DNA of 64,000 bases, taken from Pyrus communis (taxonomy: Eukaryota > Streptophyta > Magnoliopsida > Rosales > Rosaceae). The first letter of the stretch is position 1. Every line of letters starts with the position of its first letter. The notes beneath the pieces were generated by a model that saw only the letters and a list, made by a program, of their open reading frames with translations, was not told where the DNA came from and made no database searches. The position numbers and the translations under genes are program-made. Where the stretch lies: positions 22,672,317 to 22,736,316 of the forward strand of contig NC_084806.1 of NCBI RefSeq assembly GCF_963583255.1, written 5' to 3'. Shown one piece after another: positions 18,749 through 29,960 of the stretch.

Positions 18749-20647
18749 GTTCTCGTACATTTACGTTATGTTTCTTTAGTTATTTTAGTACTTTAAGCTA
18801 TTTTCGTGTGTTTGTAGGTCCAAAGGGCTAAAGGAGCAAAAAGATGCATTTTGGAGACTTTTGGAGCACTTTTGGGCTAAGGACGGATAGCTTATGCTTG
18901 AAGCCAAAGTGTTGGACGAAATTGAAGACCTAATTGGAGCCAAAGTGTTGGAACCTTGTTCTCTTTAGTTTTAGGACATTTAAACCTTTCCTAATCCCAA
19001 TCATGCCATGCATAACACACATCCATTCTAACACATTGTCATTGCACATGCATTTCCTTCATTAGTTAACCCACATGCACTTATCACTTATCATCACCAC
19101 ATATCATATCACTTAATCACTTATCACTTATCATCACCACTTAACCACTTATCATATCATAACCACATATCATATCACTTATCACCTACTTCACCTACAA
19201 CATCCACCCACTTCACCTACAACATCCACCTACTTCACCTACAACATCCACTTCACCTACAACATCCACCTACTTCACCTACAACATCCACTTCACCTAC
19301 AACATCCACCTACTTCACCTACAACATCCACCTACTTCACCTACAAATGACATAGCCATATGTTCCCTCCACTACTCCTATAAATACCCTTGCATTCATT
19401 CATTCATGGACATCTCATTTCATACACAACACACCATTTTTCCATCTCCCTTACAATCCAAACACCATTCTTCCATTTCCACCACTCCTCTTCCATTCCT
19501 CCACCACTCCCCAAACCATTCACACCATCAAACTATCCTTAGACCTTGTGCTACAACGAAGAGGAAGAAAAGAGTGCCTAAACGTTCATACAATTCAAGT
19601 TTGAGTTGTTGGAATGTTTAGGTGCTTCTTTGATTTCAATGTTTAAATTCAATACTCTTTGTTTTGTACGAATGAGGAATGGAAGAGAAGAGTGCCTAAA
19701 CGTTCATACAATTCAAGTTTGAGTTGTTGGAATGTTTAGGTGTTTCTTTGATTTCAAAGTTATGAGGAACTATCATGCATGAATATGACGCTAGAATATA
19801 AGTGAGTTTCACCTAATCGTTATGAACTTATATTCACAAGTAGTGGAGGTTGCTTACAAACAATCACGTTAATTGAATTCTTGGCACGAGTTTCATGCTC
19901 ATCATAGTAACGAATGCCTCGTCAACACTTATAGTTTTCATAATGCTTAATGATCTTTGATTGTATCTTTATTGTGCTGTTCACGTAAAGGACTTTTGGA
20001 GAATGTAGTGAATTGCGTTGCGCTAACCCATCCAATTCATTAACTTAAGGAAAACTTGACGGGTAATTTAAGCGGACCTAATTGACCCGGGGTGATGAGT
20101 TTCATAATTTATTGAAATGCAATTGGAAATCATTTTATTATGCAAGTGTAACATGTGTGGAGAAGAACCTTCTAGCTAGCATTCATCCATTCATTCCATT
20201 TCATCAATTTCGTTTTTATAATCTGTTTTAATTAGAATCTGTCCATTTAGTTTATTTTCGTCCAAACCTCAATCCCCATTTATTTTAAAGTGTTAGATTA
20301 GTTAGAAATACTTTTAGTTTGTGTTTATAAGTGTTTTGATTCAATTTGTTAAACAAATTCGTCCAAAATTGTGTTTGTGCTCAAATCTGCCCAGAAAGTG
20401 GTTTTTAGGCAGATTTGAGTGTGTTTGTGTTGTTTTGAGTCTTTTGGTTTGTTTGAGTGTTTTAAAGTTTAGTTTTGCATTCTTTGAGTCTAGTATAGTG
20501 TTTCATATTGTTATTTTACGTTTTTGAGTCAAATCCAAGTGATTAACAATCCCTCCTAATCCCCGGTCCAGAACGATCCCTACTTATACATATACTACAA
20601 TTTGACGAAAAGAGGGTTTAATTTGTGTGCGTATAAATCTCGCATCA
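18749..20647 (+). repeat. 3' LTR of A, remainder after insertion B
   Basis: 18749-18753 is the second GTTCT, and the A LTR then continues to CGCATCA at 20647. It matches 1-1792 except for a 158-bp internal deletion near 19771 and scattered substitutions (for example at about 20431 and in the segment near 19865). The TATA box, minisatellite, two stem-loops and U5 hairpin are kept. Confidence 0.9.
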
Positions 20648-21014
20648 GTGGTGGCTGCATAGGCGTTGAATAGAACTCCTCATATGGCTGCCAATATCCT
20701 TCTTGTTGAGCCTCATTGTCTTGATTTTGTGAGCCCTGCACCAAACAAATTAATTCATTAAGCTTTTGATTATAATCTATTGACGAACTTGAGTTTGGTT
20801 GGGCATATTGAATATGAGGTTGTGGTGGCTGCCAATATCCTCCTTGTTGAGCATTTTGAGGTTCCCACCACATAGAGTTTGAATGATCACTCCAATCCGA
20901 ATTGTAAGTATTGGAAAACACGTTATTCCTTGATTGAAGATTAAATATATCAACTCTTTGCATTTGGGACCTTTCCATGAGCTGTGACAAAAGAGAAGCG
21001 TTATCAAGTGCCAT
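20648..21014 (-). pseudogene. Truncated gag-like ORF of C
   Basis: The ATG at 21014 gives the same N-terminus as A, D and G (MALDNASLLSQLME), about 122 residues to the point where A inserted just after MQPP. Beyond that the frame runs into the A LTR, so this is a broken copy. Confidence 0.8.
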
Positions 21015-21129
21015 GTTGTTCTTAACAAACAAAACACAAATAAAAAAAACTAAATCTAAAAGACAATACAGAAACAAATAATCCAAGGGATTAGCAAATT
21101 TTCTAATCCCCGGCAACGGCGCCAAAATT
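20648..21129 (-). mobile_element. Element C internal fragment, cut by insertion of A
   Basis: Minus-strand start of an A-type internal region: PBS at 21105-21124 next to its LTR, then leader and the first part of the gag-like ORF. The rest of C would lie left of the window. The sequence is almost identical to the matching part of D and E. Confidence 0.85.
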
Positions 21130-23023
21130 TGATGCGTGATTTATACGCACACAAATTAAACCCTCTTTTCGTCAAATTGTAGTAAGTATATAAGTAGGGA
21201 TCGTTCTGGACCGGGGATTAGGAGGGATTGTTAATCACTTGGATTTGACTCAAAAACGTAAAAACGTAATAATAAACACTAAACTAGACTCAAAGAATGT
21301 AAAACTAAACTTTAAAACACTAAGACAAACCAAAGACTCAAAATGCTTTTAAAAACACAAACTAAAATGATTTCTAACTAAATTGACATTTAAAGTAAAG
21401 GGGGATTTAAGTTTATACGAAATTAAATTAAATGAACAAATTAAAACAGAATGTAAATATGAAATTGATGAAATAGAATGGATGAATGCTAGCTAAGGGG
21501 GTCATCTCCACATATGTTACACTTGCATAATAAAAAGATTTCCAATTACATTTCAATAAATTATGAATTCTCATCACCCCAAGTTAATTAGGTCCGCTTA
21601 AATTAACCGTCAAGTTTTCCTTAAGTTAATGAATTGGATGGGTTAGCGCAACGCAATTCACTACATTCTCCAAAAGTCCTTTACGTGAACAGCACAATAA
21701 AGATACAATCAAAGATCATTAAGCATTATGAAAACTATAAGTGTTGACGAGGCATTCGTTACTATGATGAGCATGAAACTCGTGCCAAGAATTCATTTAA
21801 GGCGATTGTTTATAAGCAACCTCCACTACTTGTGAATGTAAGTTCATAACGATTAGGTGAAACTCACTTATATTCTAGCGTCATATTCATGCATGAAAAT
21901 TAAGCGTGCACTCTCAATAAACATACATAAATAAGTTATCAATCAAACGGTTAAACAAATTGAATCCACAACTTATGAAACGCAATTAGAAGTAATCAAA
22001 TCAAAATGCAAGCATAAACATTTATTTCGAATCCCCCCCTAGCCAAGGGGGGTTTAGTTCCTCATGGTACAAAACAAAGAGAATCAAAGAAACACCTAAA
22101 CATTCCAACAACTCAAACTTGAATTGTATGAACGTTTAGGCCCTCTTCTCTTCCATTCCTCATTCGTACAAAACAAAGAGTATTGAAATTAAACATTGAA
22201 ATCAAAGAAACACCTAAACATTCCAACAACTCAAACTTGAATTGTATGAACGTTTAGGCCCTCTTCTCTTCCTCTTCGTTGTAGCATAAGGTCTAGGGAT
22301 AGTTGGTTGGGGGGATGGAAGTGTGGAATGGAGTGGGGAGTGATGGAAATGGAAGATGGTTTTTGGATTCTAAGGGAGACTCACGGCTAAGAGAGAAAGG
22401 GATGTGTTTGTGGTGTGTTGTGTATGAAATGAGATGTTTTTGAATGAATGAATGCAAGGGTATTTATAGGAGTAGTGGAGGGAACATATGGCTATGTCAT
22501 TTGTAGGTGAAGTAAGTGTGTGAGGTTGGTGAAATAAGTGGAGGTTGTAGGTGAAGTAGGTGGATGTTGTAGGTGAAGTGGATGTTGTAGGTGAAGTAGG
22601 TGGATGTTGTAGGTGAAGTAGGTGGATGATATGTTAAGTGATAAGTGATAAGTGATATGATATGTGGTTATGATATGATAAGTGGTTAAGTGGTGATGAT
22701 AAGTGATAAGTGATTAAGTGATATGATATGTGGTGATGATAAGTGATAAGTGCATGTGGGTTAACTAATGAAGGAAATGCATGTGCAATGACAATGTGTT
22801 AGAATGGATGTGTGTTATGCATGGCATGATTGGGATTAGGAAAGGTTTAAATGTCCTAAAACTAAAGAGAACAAGGTTCCAACACTTTGGCTCCAATTAG
22901 GTCTTCAATTTCGTCCAACACTTTGGCTTCAAGCATAAGCTATCCGTCCTTAGCCCAAAAGTGCTCCAAAAGTCTCCAAAATGCATCTTTTTGCTCCTTT
23001 AGCCCTTTGGACCTACAAACACA
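21130..23023 (-). repeat. LTR of C (left part, D inserted at its right end)
   Basis: In reverse orientation it starts TGATGCG next to the PBS of C. It holds a duplicated R stem-loop (about 22090-22260), TATA (reverse) near 22465 and the minisatellite. It is cut at ACACA (23019-23023) by D and continues at 31864. It lacks the U5 hairpin found in A and B. Confidence 0.88.
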
Positions 23024-24926
23024 TGATGCGAGATTTATACGCACACAAATTAAACCCTCTTTTCGTCAAATTGTAGTATATGTGCAAGTAGGGATCGTTC
23101 TGGACCGGGGATTAGGAGGGATTGTTAATCACTTGGATTTGACTCAAAAACATAAAAACACAATATAAAACACTAAACTAGACTCAAAGAATTCAAAAAT
23201 ACTTTAAAACATAAACTAAACAGATTCTAAGCATTAAAGAACAAGAAAGTAAAGGGGGGTTTAGGTTTTACGAAAATTGAAATAACGAAACAAGTTAATA
23301 AACTAGACAGAATGTAAATACGAATGTGATGGAATTGAATGGATGAATGCTAGCTAAGGGGTTCATCTCCATACATGTTATACTTGCATAATAAAACGAT
23401 TTCCAATTGCATTTCAATAAATCATTAATTCTCAACACTCCAAGTTAATTAGGTCCGCTTAAATTAACCGTCAAGTTTTCCTTAAGTTAATGAATTGGAT
23501 GATTGCATACGACAACCCAAAGCATTCCTCACAGGTTCCCTACATGAATTGCATAATAGAGATACAAGCAAGAATCATTAAGTTCTTTGAAAACTATAAG
23601 TGTTGACAAGGCATTCGTTACTATGATTGCATGAAACTTATGCCAAGAATTCGTTTAACGCGATTGTTTATAAGCAACCTCCACTACTTGTGAATATAAG
23701 TTCATAACGATTAGGTGAAATTCACTTATATTCTAGCGTCAAATTCATGCATGAAAATTAAGTGTGCACTCTCAATAAACATACATAAATAGGTTATCAA
23801 TAAAACAGTTAAACAAATTGAATTCACAACTTATGAAACGTAATTAGAAGTAATCAAATCAAAATGCAAGCATAAACATATATTTCGAATCACCCCCTAG
23901 CTAAAGGGGGGTTTAGTTCCTCATACAAAACAAAGAGAATTGAAATTAAACATTGAAATCAAAGAAACGCCTAAACATTCCAACAACTCAAACTTGAATT
24001 GTATGAACGTTTAGGCTCTCTTCTCTTCCTCTTTATTGTAGCATAAGGTCTAGGGATAATTGGTTTGGGGGATGGAAGTGTGGAATGGAAGAGGAATGGT
24101 GGAGAAGTGGAAGGGGAATGGAAAAATGGTGTTTGGATTATAAGGGGAGACTCACGGCTAAGAGAGAAAGGGATGTGTTTGTGGTGTGTTGTGTATGAAA
24201 TGAGATGTCTTTGAATGAATGAATGCAAGGGTATTTATAGGAGTAGTGGAGGGAACATATGGCTATGTCATTTGTAGGTGAAGTAAGTGTGTGAGGTTGG
24301 TGAAGTAAGTGGATGTTGTAGGTGAAGTGGATGTTGTAGGTGAAGTAGGTGGATGTTGTAGGTGAAGTAGGTGGATGTTGTAGGTGAAGTGGATGTTGTA
24401 GGTGAAGTAGGTGGATGTTGTAGGTGAAGTAGGTGGATGATATGTTAAGTGATAAGTGATAAGTGATATGATATGTGGTTATGATATGATAAGTGGTTAA
24501 GTGGTGATGATAAGTGATAAGTGATTAAGTGATATGATATGTGGTGATGATAAGTGATAAGTGCATGTGGGTTAACTAATGAAGGAAATGCATGTGCAAT
24601 GACAATGTGTTAGAATGGATGTGTGTTATGCATGGCATGATTGGGATTAGGAAAGGTTTAAATGTCCTAAAACTAAAGAGAACAAGGTTCCAACACTTTG
24701 GCTCCAATTAGGTCTTCAATTTCGTCCAACACTTTGGCTTCAAGCATAAGCTATCCGTCCTTAGCCCAAAAGTGCTCCAAAAGTCTCCAAAATGCATCTT
24801 TTTGCTCCTTTAGCCCTTTGGACCTACAAACACACGAAAATAGCTTAAAGTACTAAAATAACTAAAGAAACATAACGTAAATGTACGAGAACAAGCCATT
24901 TAAGTCGCATAAATATGCTCCTATCA
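23024..24926 (-). repeat. 3' LTR of D
   Basis: 1903 bp, TGATGCG to CTATCA in this orientation. TATA (reverse) at 24232-24239, minisatellite at about 24265-24435, single R stem-loop near 23970-24015. Confidence 0.93.
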
Positions 24927-26829
24927 AATACCCCCACACTTAGTTTTTGCTAGTCCTCGAGCAAAACAGAAAAACAAAACAAAAAGAACAAAACACAACC
25001 TACACCTTCCAACAATCGTATCAGGGACTTCCAATGCACATGACAAGTTAAAAATCATTATTCTCACAGATTTGAGCCATCTTTACACTTAAGTACATTC
25101 TTAATCATAGTCACCACATACTAGTTCACAATTAAGCATTTAAAACCATGTTTTGAATGTAGTAACATGCCTTAGAGAATTCCCTCAATTTCTTACTAGA
25201 TGTACTCTCGTTTTTCACACAGATTTTCTGACTACACGCCCTACACTAGGTATATGTGAGAAGATTGATGTAAACATGTAGACGAACACTCACATATGTT
25301 ATAATAAGGAAAGCATTTTCTGGAGTTAATAAGCATGTTTAGATATGATCTCATGAATGGAATGCTACTACTTAGACGCAAGAACCAGTGACACCATAAG
25401 CTCAAACCAAGTTCAAACTCCACAATTGAAATACATAACACTCAATATAGAAGTCAAGGGTTGTAACGGGGCTTGGGGTAATTGGCTAAAAATGAAAGGT
25501 AAGGATAACAAACGTTCTTCAAGCAATAGTGAGCAAAGTATTGAATTAGGCACTTAGAATTTCCTTTAGAATGCAGAAGTCAACTTTGATCACCCAAGGG
25601 GGAATTACACATAACTTAGGGCCATATTCATCTTTTTTGGACCCTTTCTTCAACCATCAACGCTCGTGAGTTCATTTTCACTTATTTTCATTTTTTTTTT
25701 TTTTTTTAAGCTCTTTTTTCTTTCTTTCTTTCTTTTCTCTTTTTTTTTTTTTTCTTTTCTTTTTCTTTTCTTTTGAATCTCAAAACATAAACACTTAAAC
25801 ATTCTCTCCCCCACACTTATTTTCTTTCATAATGTAACTCAAAAGGAATTCAATTAAGTCATGCTCACTATCTTTTAAGAACAAGGGTGGGGATTGTCCT
25901 AAACTAGGCTAGGTGAGGAAAATGTGGGTAAACAAAGAATAAAGGCTAAACAAGGCTCAACGGGGTTAAAACTTACAACATATACGAAGTATGGGAAGTA
26001 AGGCTATTTGGCTATGGTGGTGGTCACTACACAACTTCTTCTTGAATATGTGTTATGCAAATCAATAACATGCTTTGAATGAAATGGGCATGAGTTCTAG
26101 CATTTAGTTCTATCATGATACAATTGCATTCTAAGTAGCAACCAAGCAAGGAATAATGAGATCATGCAACAACTTTAGAAAATAAAGAATCACAGAAAAT
26201 AACTCTCCAAAGAAAGTAATGGCTCGAGTCTCACAGGGATGTAGCGTTTGTTTGAGTTTCTTCCTTCAAGCATGTTACAAAAACGAATTTTTCTTTTATG
26301 ATTGCATGTGAAGTCATACATTATAACCATAACCAAGCATATACCAAGAGTAAATCAAACTTTTCTCTATGTTTATAACTCTTTCTAACCGTCATGCAAT
26401 TATAAACCAAATCCTTATCATTGTGTTGGAAGGTACCCTAAGACACAAACACACAAAAACGACTTTTAAAACAACTCTTTTTGGGTTTTTCAAAACAATT
26501 TTTCAAATTTTTATGGGATTTTCGAATTATAAAACAAAACACACTAAAACACTCTAAAACAACTTAAAAACACCTTAAAACAGCAAGGAACAACATTAGA
26601 AGTTATGGTGGATAAAACCCTACGAATTTGCATCAAAACACTTTAGTTACCCCCCCCCCCCCCCCCCACACTTAAATCAAACATTGTCCTCAATGTTTTA
26701 AGCATAGATTCACACAAAACATAAGTAAACACACAAAAAGCAACTAAACATTTTAAACATGGCATAATGTAATTAGCAAAGAGAAGAGTTTAGGGACGCA
26801 AATCTGGTTATGGAGTGTAAATTCCCTCT
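24927..26829 (-). other. 3' noncoding region and polypurine tract of D
   Basis: The polypurine tract (reverse complement) is at 24927-24941. A second motif is at 25804-25818, next to a long T/C tract (about 25688-25775) that reads as purines on the element strand. The first motif is expanded to 18 C at 26650-26667, next to the conserved hairpin at 26679-26698. No supported ORF. Confidence 0.8.
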
Positions 26830-27540
26830 TCTCCTTGGTGATTGCATTGAGGCTTTGATCTTTGTGATTCCACATGCTTACTCTTGAACTGGTTTCTGCC
26901 CATCGTTGATTTTCCTTTGTGCTACTTCTTGAACTGGGCAGCAGGATGGTTCTTTTGGTTTCCCCCGAAGGTCTGAGCTTCCTCCTGTTATCTGTTTCTT
27001 TGTTCAATCTTTGCAGGAGTGGTCCCTTCTCTGGAAGTGTATCAACCGTTGAAGATGACTACTCGAGAGCAACGCTAGGTAAGCAATCAGGAATAGATTT
27101 CAGGCAGTTGGCTCCAGATCGGAAGACTGACTCCAAGTGCCGGCTGATTGCTTCTTTTACTTTGCCATGCAAGTAAGAACAAGGACAAAGAAAAAGACAG
27201 GGAAAGAGAATGATATGAGATACTTTTGCTTTTGACCTTGATGATATGAGATACCTTTGCTTTGAAGAAGCGGTGAATGAATCAGCACATGCTTCAATCC
27301 GCTGTTTCCTCCTGGGTCATATGTACTCCAGGCATCTGGTATCATCTTTGGGGAAGAAGAAAGAATTGAGTATTTTGAAAGGCTTTGCTGGGAGTGCGCC
27401 CTCAGAGGTGAGGGAGAGTTGGGCATTTTCTTCAGGTTTGCCCTGCCATAAAAGACGAAGGTCGACATATATAGAGATAATATCAAGTGGTGGTACTTTT
27501 TACCCTTGTCGACAAACGTTTTGATCCCGCAAATCCGGCT
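26830..27540 (+). other. Upstream part of the D antisense cassette
   Basis: This lies inside the cassette but upstream of the promoter repeats. An 85-residue ORF (26919-27176) is open here and in A and E, but its composition is not convincing and the copies are too similar to test selection. A TTTGCAG/GAG and a CTAG/GTAAGC resemble splice sites near 27016 and 27080. I see no known domain. Confidence 0.35.
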
Positions 27541-28020
27541 CTTTGAAATAGTGGCGCCTCTTCGATCTTTGAATACGCCTCTTCGATTTCTGAGCAGGCG
27601 CCCCTTCGATTTCTGAACGACGCCCCTTCGCTTTCTGAACGACACGTGGTAGTGCAGATGCGGCTCCTTTTGACAAAGCTGCACGCGTCTTCTGAAAAGC
27701 AGAGAAAGCGTCGCCGAACTTTGCGCTTGTCGGCTAAAGATGTGTAGATGCGATGATGGCCTCCACGTGTTTTCAGCTTTGTCAGAAATCTTTTGACAAA
27801 GTTGAACGCGTTTTCTTGAAAAGCCGAGGGGGCGTCGCCTAAATTACGCCGGAAAATCCGGCTCTTTGAATCGGTGGACGCGTCGTCTTGGCTTTTTATA
27901 GAGCTATCAATCACCCCAACACACACACTCTGAAGATTTCCCATTCCTGAAACTCGACTCCGGCCCTTTGTGAAATTTTAACTCCATCCACCCCTTCTCT
28001 TTGAACATCGTTGAAAAAAA
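27541..28020 (+). promoter_or_regulatory. Promoter of the antisense ORF in D
   Basis: Four ~22-bp tandem units (27554-27642), CACGTG at 27643-27648 and 27764-27769, each heading a ~75-bp direct repeat with TTTTGACAAAG and GCGTCGCC, then TTTTTATAG at about 27893-27901. A start near 27930 would give a leader of about 90 nt. The spacing of TATA to ATG is kept in all four copies. Confidence 0.62.
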
Positions 28021-28692
28021 ATGGCGAACTCATCGAACCTTAGCTTAGATTTGAGTCTCAGCAGCGATCCGGTTGCGCCCCGTCAAGGTAATGTATGGCG
28101 CCCTTCTTTTTTATCTTCTAACGGTCCTCTTTCAGGTGAAGACTCTGTGATGCAGGACGCCACAACAGCTACAATAGTAGCTAAAAACCTCCTCACTCCA
28201 AAAGATAGTAGGCTGCTGTCAGGACGGTCCGATGAGTTGGCCGTTCAAGAGTCCCTCGCACTTAGTGTTCAGTGTGCGAGTTCTGTGTCCAACATGGGCC
28301 AACGCCTGCTTGCTCGGTCCCGCCAAGTGGAATCGTTGATGGCAGAGGTGGAAAGACTTAAGCAAGAGATCCAGCAGCTTAAGTACGAGAATAGAAGTTT
28401 GCATGTGCTTGCAAATAACTATTCGTCGGGGATGAAGAGGAAGCTTGATGAGCTGCAAGAATCTGAGGGTCGAATTCACAGTGACCGTCAAAGGCTTGCG
28501 TCTTATCTCCAGAGGCACCTTTTTCCTGGGTCATCCAGCGCTTGGCCAAGTATTGAGGTCTGGAATGCTCTAGCTCCGATGCCTCCCACTCCGATGGCTT
28601 CCGCTCCGATGCCTCCCGCTTCTATGCCTCCCGCTTCTATACCTTCCGCTTCTGCGCCTCGTAGTGGGGCTTCACGCAAACAACCTTTGTGA
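28021..28692 (+). CDS. Antisense ORF protein, copy in D
   Basis: 223 residues from ATG 28021, the conserved MANSS start. One extra A upstream puts the preceding codons out of frame, which confirms that start. LxLxL at 7-13, zipper at about 103-127, longer coiled coil to about 165, C-terminal Met/Pro/Ala/Ser repeat one unit longer than in A. An AATAAA at 28770-28775, about 80 bp after the stop, could end the transcript. It differs from the others by a few residues (for example V for A at 180). It converges with the gag-like ORF. Confidence 0.7.
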   Translation: MANSSNLSLDLSLSSDPVAPRQGNVWRPSFLSSNGPLSGEDSVMQDATTATIVAKNLLTPKDSRLLSGRSDELAVQESLALSVQCASSVSNMGQRLLARSRQVESLMAEVERLKQEIQQLKYENRSLHVLANNYSSGMKRKLDELQESEGRIHSDRQRLASYLQRHLFPGSSSAWPSIEVWNALAPMPPTPMASAPMPPASMPPASIPSASAPRSGASRKQPL

Positions 28693-28718
28693 AGCTCCAC
28701 CTTTCTCCATGTTTAGTA

Positions 28719-28720
<2 letters not shown>

Positions 28721-28759
<39 letters not shown>
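28721..28759 (+). repeat. Poly(T) tract, 39 T, in D
   Basis: Uninterrupted T run between the antisense stop and the gag-like stop. It is the longest of the four copies and reads as poly(A) on the element strand. Confidence 0.9.
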
Positions 28760-28763
<4 letters not shown>

Positions 28764-28776
28764 AACATAAATAAAA

Positions 28777-29844
28777 TCAAACGGCATGGAATTGGTCCTT
28801 GAATGGAAGGTGATACTTGAAGTGAACCGGCAGTGGTTTGAATTCTAGTGTAGGTGCCTGATTCAAAAAAAATAGCAAGTTAGTATAAAATCTAATGGAA
28901 TTTGGAAAAAAAAACTTACTTGTTTTGTCCGATAAGAACTCAATCACAAACACCACTCCTTTGAAAGTTTCAGGGATATTGGATTTGGCCAGATTGCAAG
29001 TGATGGTTATGATTTGTCCAATGTCATCAAATTTAACTTCTTTGGATTTTGTGGTTTCAAGAACGTCCTCTTTGATGAATTCATGACATTCCTTACTTGT
29101 CACCTTTGGAAGGGCTTCCAAGATGTCTTTTTCACCTTCTACTTCCTTGGAAGTCATGAATCTTGGAACAGGGTTAAAAATAATGAAATTTGGAACAACC
29201 ATACCTGTATTAGATGGCATAGGAGCAATAGGTGCCTCCGGTAAAGGTGTTTCCACCCTTTCCGTGGGTTGGGTGTATTCCTCTTCCTTGTGATTTGATT
29301 TTGATGGTTGAGGGTCCGTTCCAACCTCCTTGTCACTTCTCAACATGATTTCCTTGGCAATTTCAAATTCTCCCTTCGGATTTGCAATGGTTGAACTAGG
29401 GAGTTCGCCTTGGTCTCGAAACTGTCCTACGAACTCCGCGATCTGCCCAATTTGCTTATCCAAGTGGTCCAACCTTTGTGGTGGCTGCATAGGCGTTGAA
29501 TAGAACTCCTCATATGGCTGCCAATATCCTTCTTGTTGAGCCTCATTGTCTTGAATTTGTGAGCCCTGCACCAAACAAATTAATTCATTAAGCTTTTGAT
29601 TATAATCTATTGACGAACTTGAGTTTGGTTGGGCATATTGAATATGAGGTTGTGGTGGCTGCCAATATCCTCCTTGTTGAGCATTTTGAGGTTCCCACCA
29701 CATAGAGTTTGAATGATCACTCCAATCCGAATTGTAAGTATTGGAAAACACGTTATTCCTTGATTGAAGATTAAATATATCAACTCTTTGCATTTGGGAC
29801 CTTTCCATGAGTTGTGACAAAAGAGAAGCATTATCAAGTGCCAT
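28777..29844 (-). CDS. Gag/protease-linker-like protein, copy in D
   Basis: 355 residues from ATG 29844, start MALDN. Same architecture as in A: repeated GYWQP segments, a linker block with [14 protein letters not shown], and a C-terminal LEFKPLP block. No capsid domain, zinc knuckle or enzymes. The intron-like 62-nt stretch (28858-28919) is in frame and open. Confidence 0.7.
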   Translation of the reverse strand: MALDNASLLSQLMERSQMQRVDIFNLQSRNNVFSNTYNSDWSDHSNSMWWEPQNAQQGGYWQPPQPHIQYAQPNSSSSIDYNQKLNELICLVQGSQIQDNEAQQEGYWQPYEEFYSTPMQPPQRLDHLDKQIGQIAEFVGQFRDQGELPSSTIANPKGEFEIAKEIMLRSDKEVGTDPQPSKSNHKEEEYTQPTERVETPLPEAPIAPMPSNTGMVVPNFIIFNPVPRFMTSKEVEGEKDILEALPKVTSKECHEFIKEDVLETTKSKEVKFDDIGQIITITCNLAKSNIPETFKGVVFVIEFLSDKTSKFFFPNSIRFYTNLLFFLNQAPTLEFKPLPVHFKYHLPFKDQFHAV

Positions 29845-29935
29845 CTTGTTCTTAACAAACAAAACACAAATAAAAAAAAACTAAATCTAAAAGACAATAC
29901 AGAAACAAACAATCCAAGGGATTAGCAAATTTTCT

Positions 29936-29955
29936 AATCCCCGGCAACGGCGCCA
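29936..29955 (-). other. Primer-binding site of D
   Basis: Reverse complement of the tRNA-Asp-type PBS, five bases from the 5' LTR. Confidence 0.9.
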
Positions 29956-29960
29956 AAATT

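Larger units (their letters stand above)
1..20647 (+). mobile_element. Element A: non-autonomous Athila-type LTR retrotransposon (5' end off window, B nested in its 3' LTR)
   Basis: The window opens inside the 5' LTR, which ends at 1792. A tRNA-Asp-type PBS, a Gag-linker-like ORF, an antisense ORF cassette, a long 3' noncoding region and a polypurine tract follow, and the 3' LTR starts at 6784. That LTR is interrupted after 39 bp by B and resumes at 18754, ending at 20647. No protease, RT, RNase H or integrase is encoded, so mobilisation must be in trans (inference). The sequence right of 20647 is the interior of element C in the opposite orientation. GTGGT at 20648-20652 would be the right target duplication; its partner is outside the window. 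Confidence 0.88.

Noticed and set aside
26919..27176. 85-residue ORF upstream of the antisense promoter, repeated in A, E and G
   Set aside because: Open in all copies, but the copies are too similar to show selection, and no domain or strong start context is visible. Left as part of the cassette.
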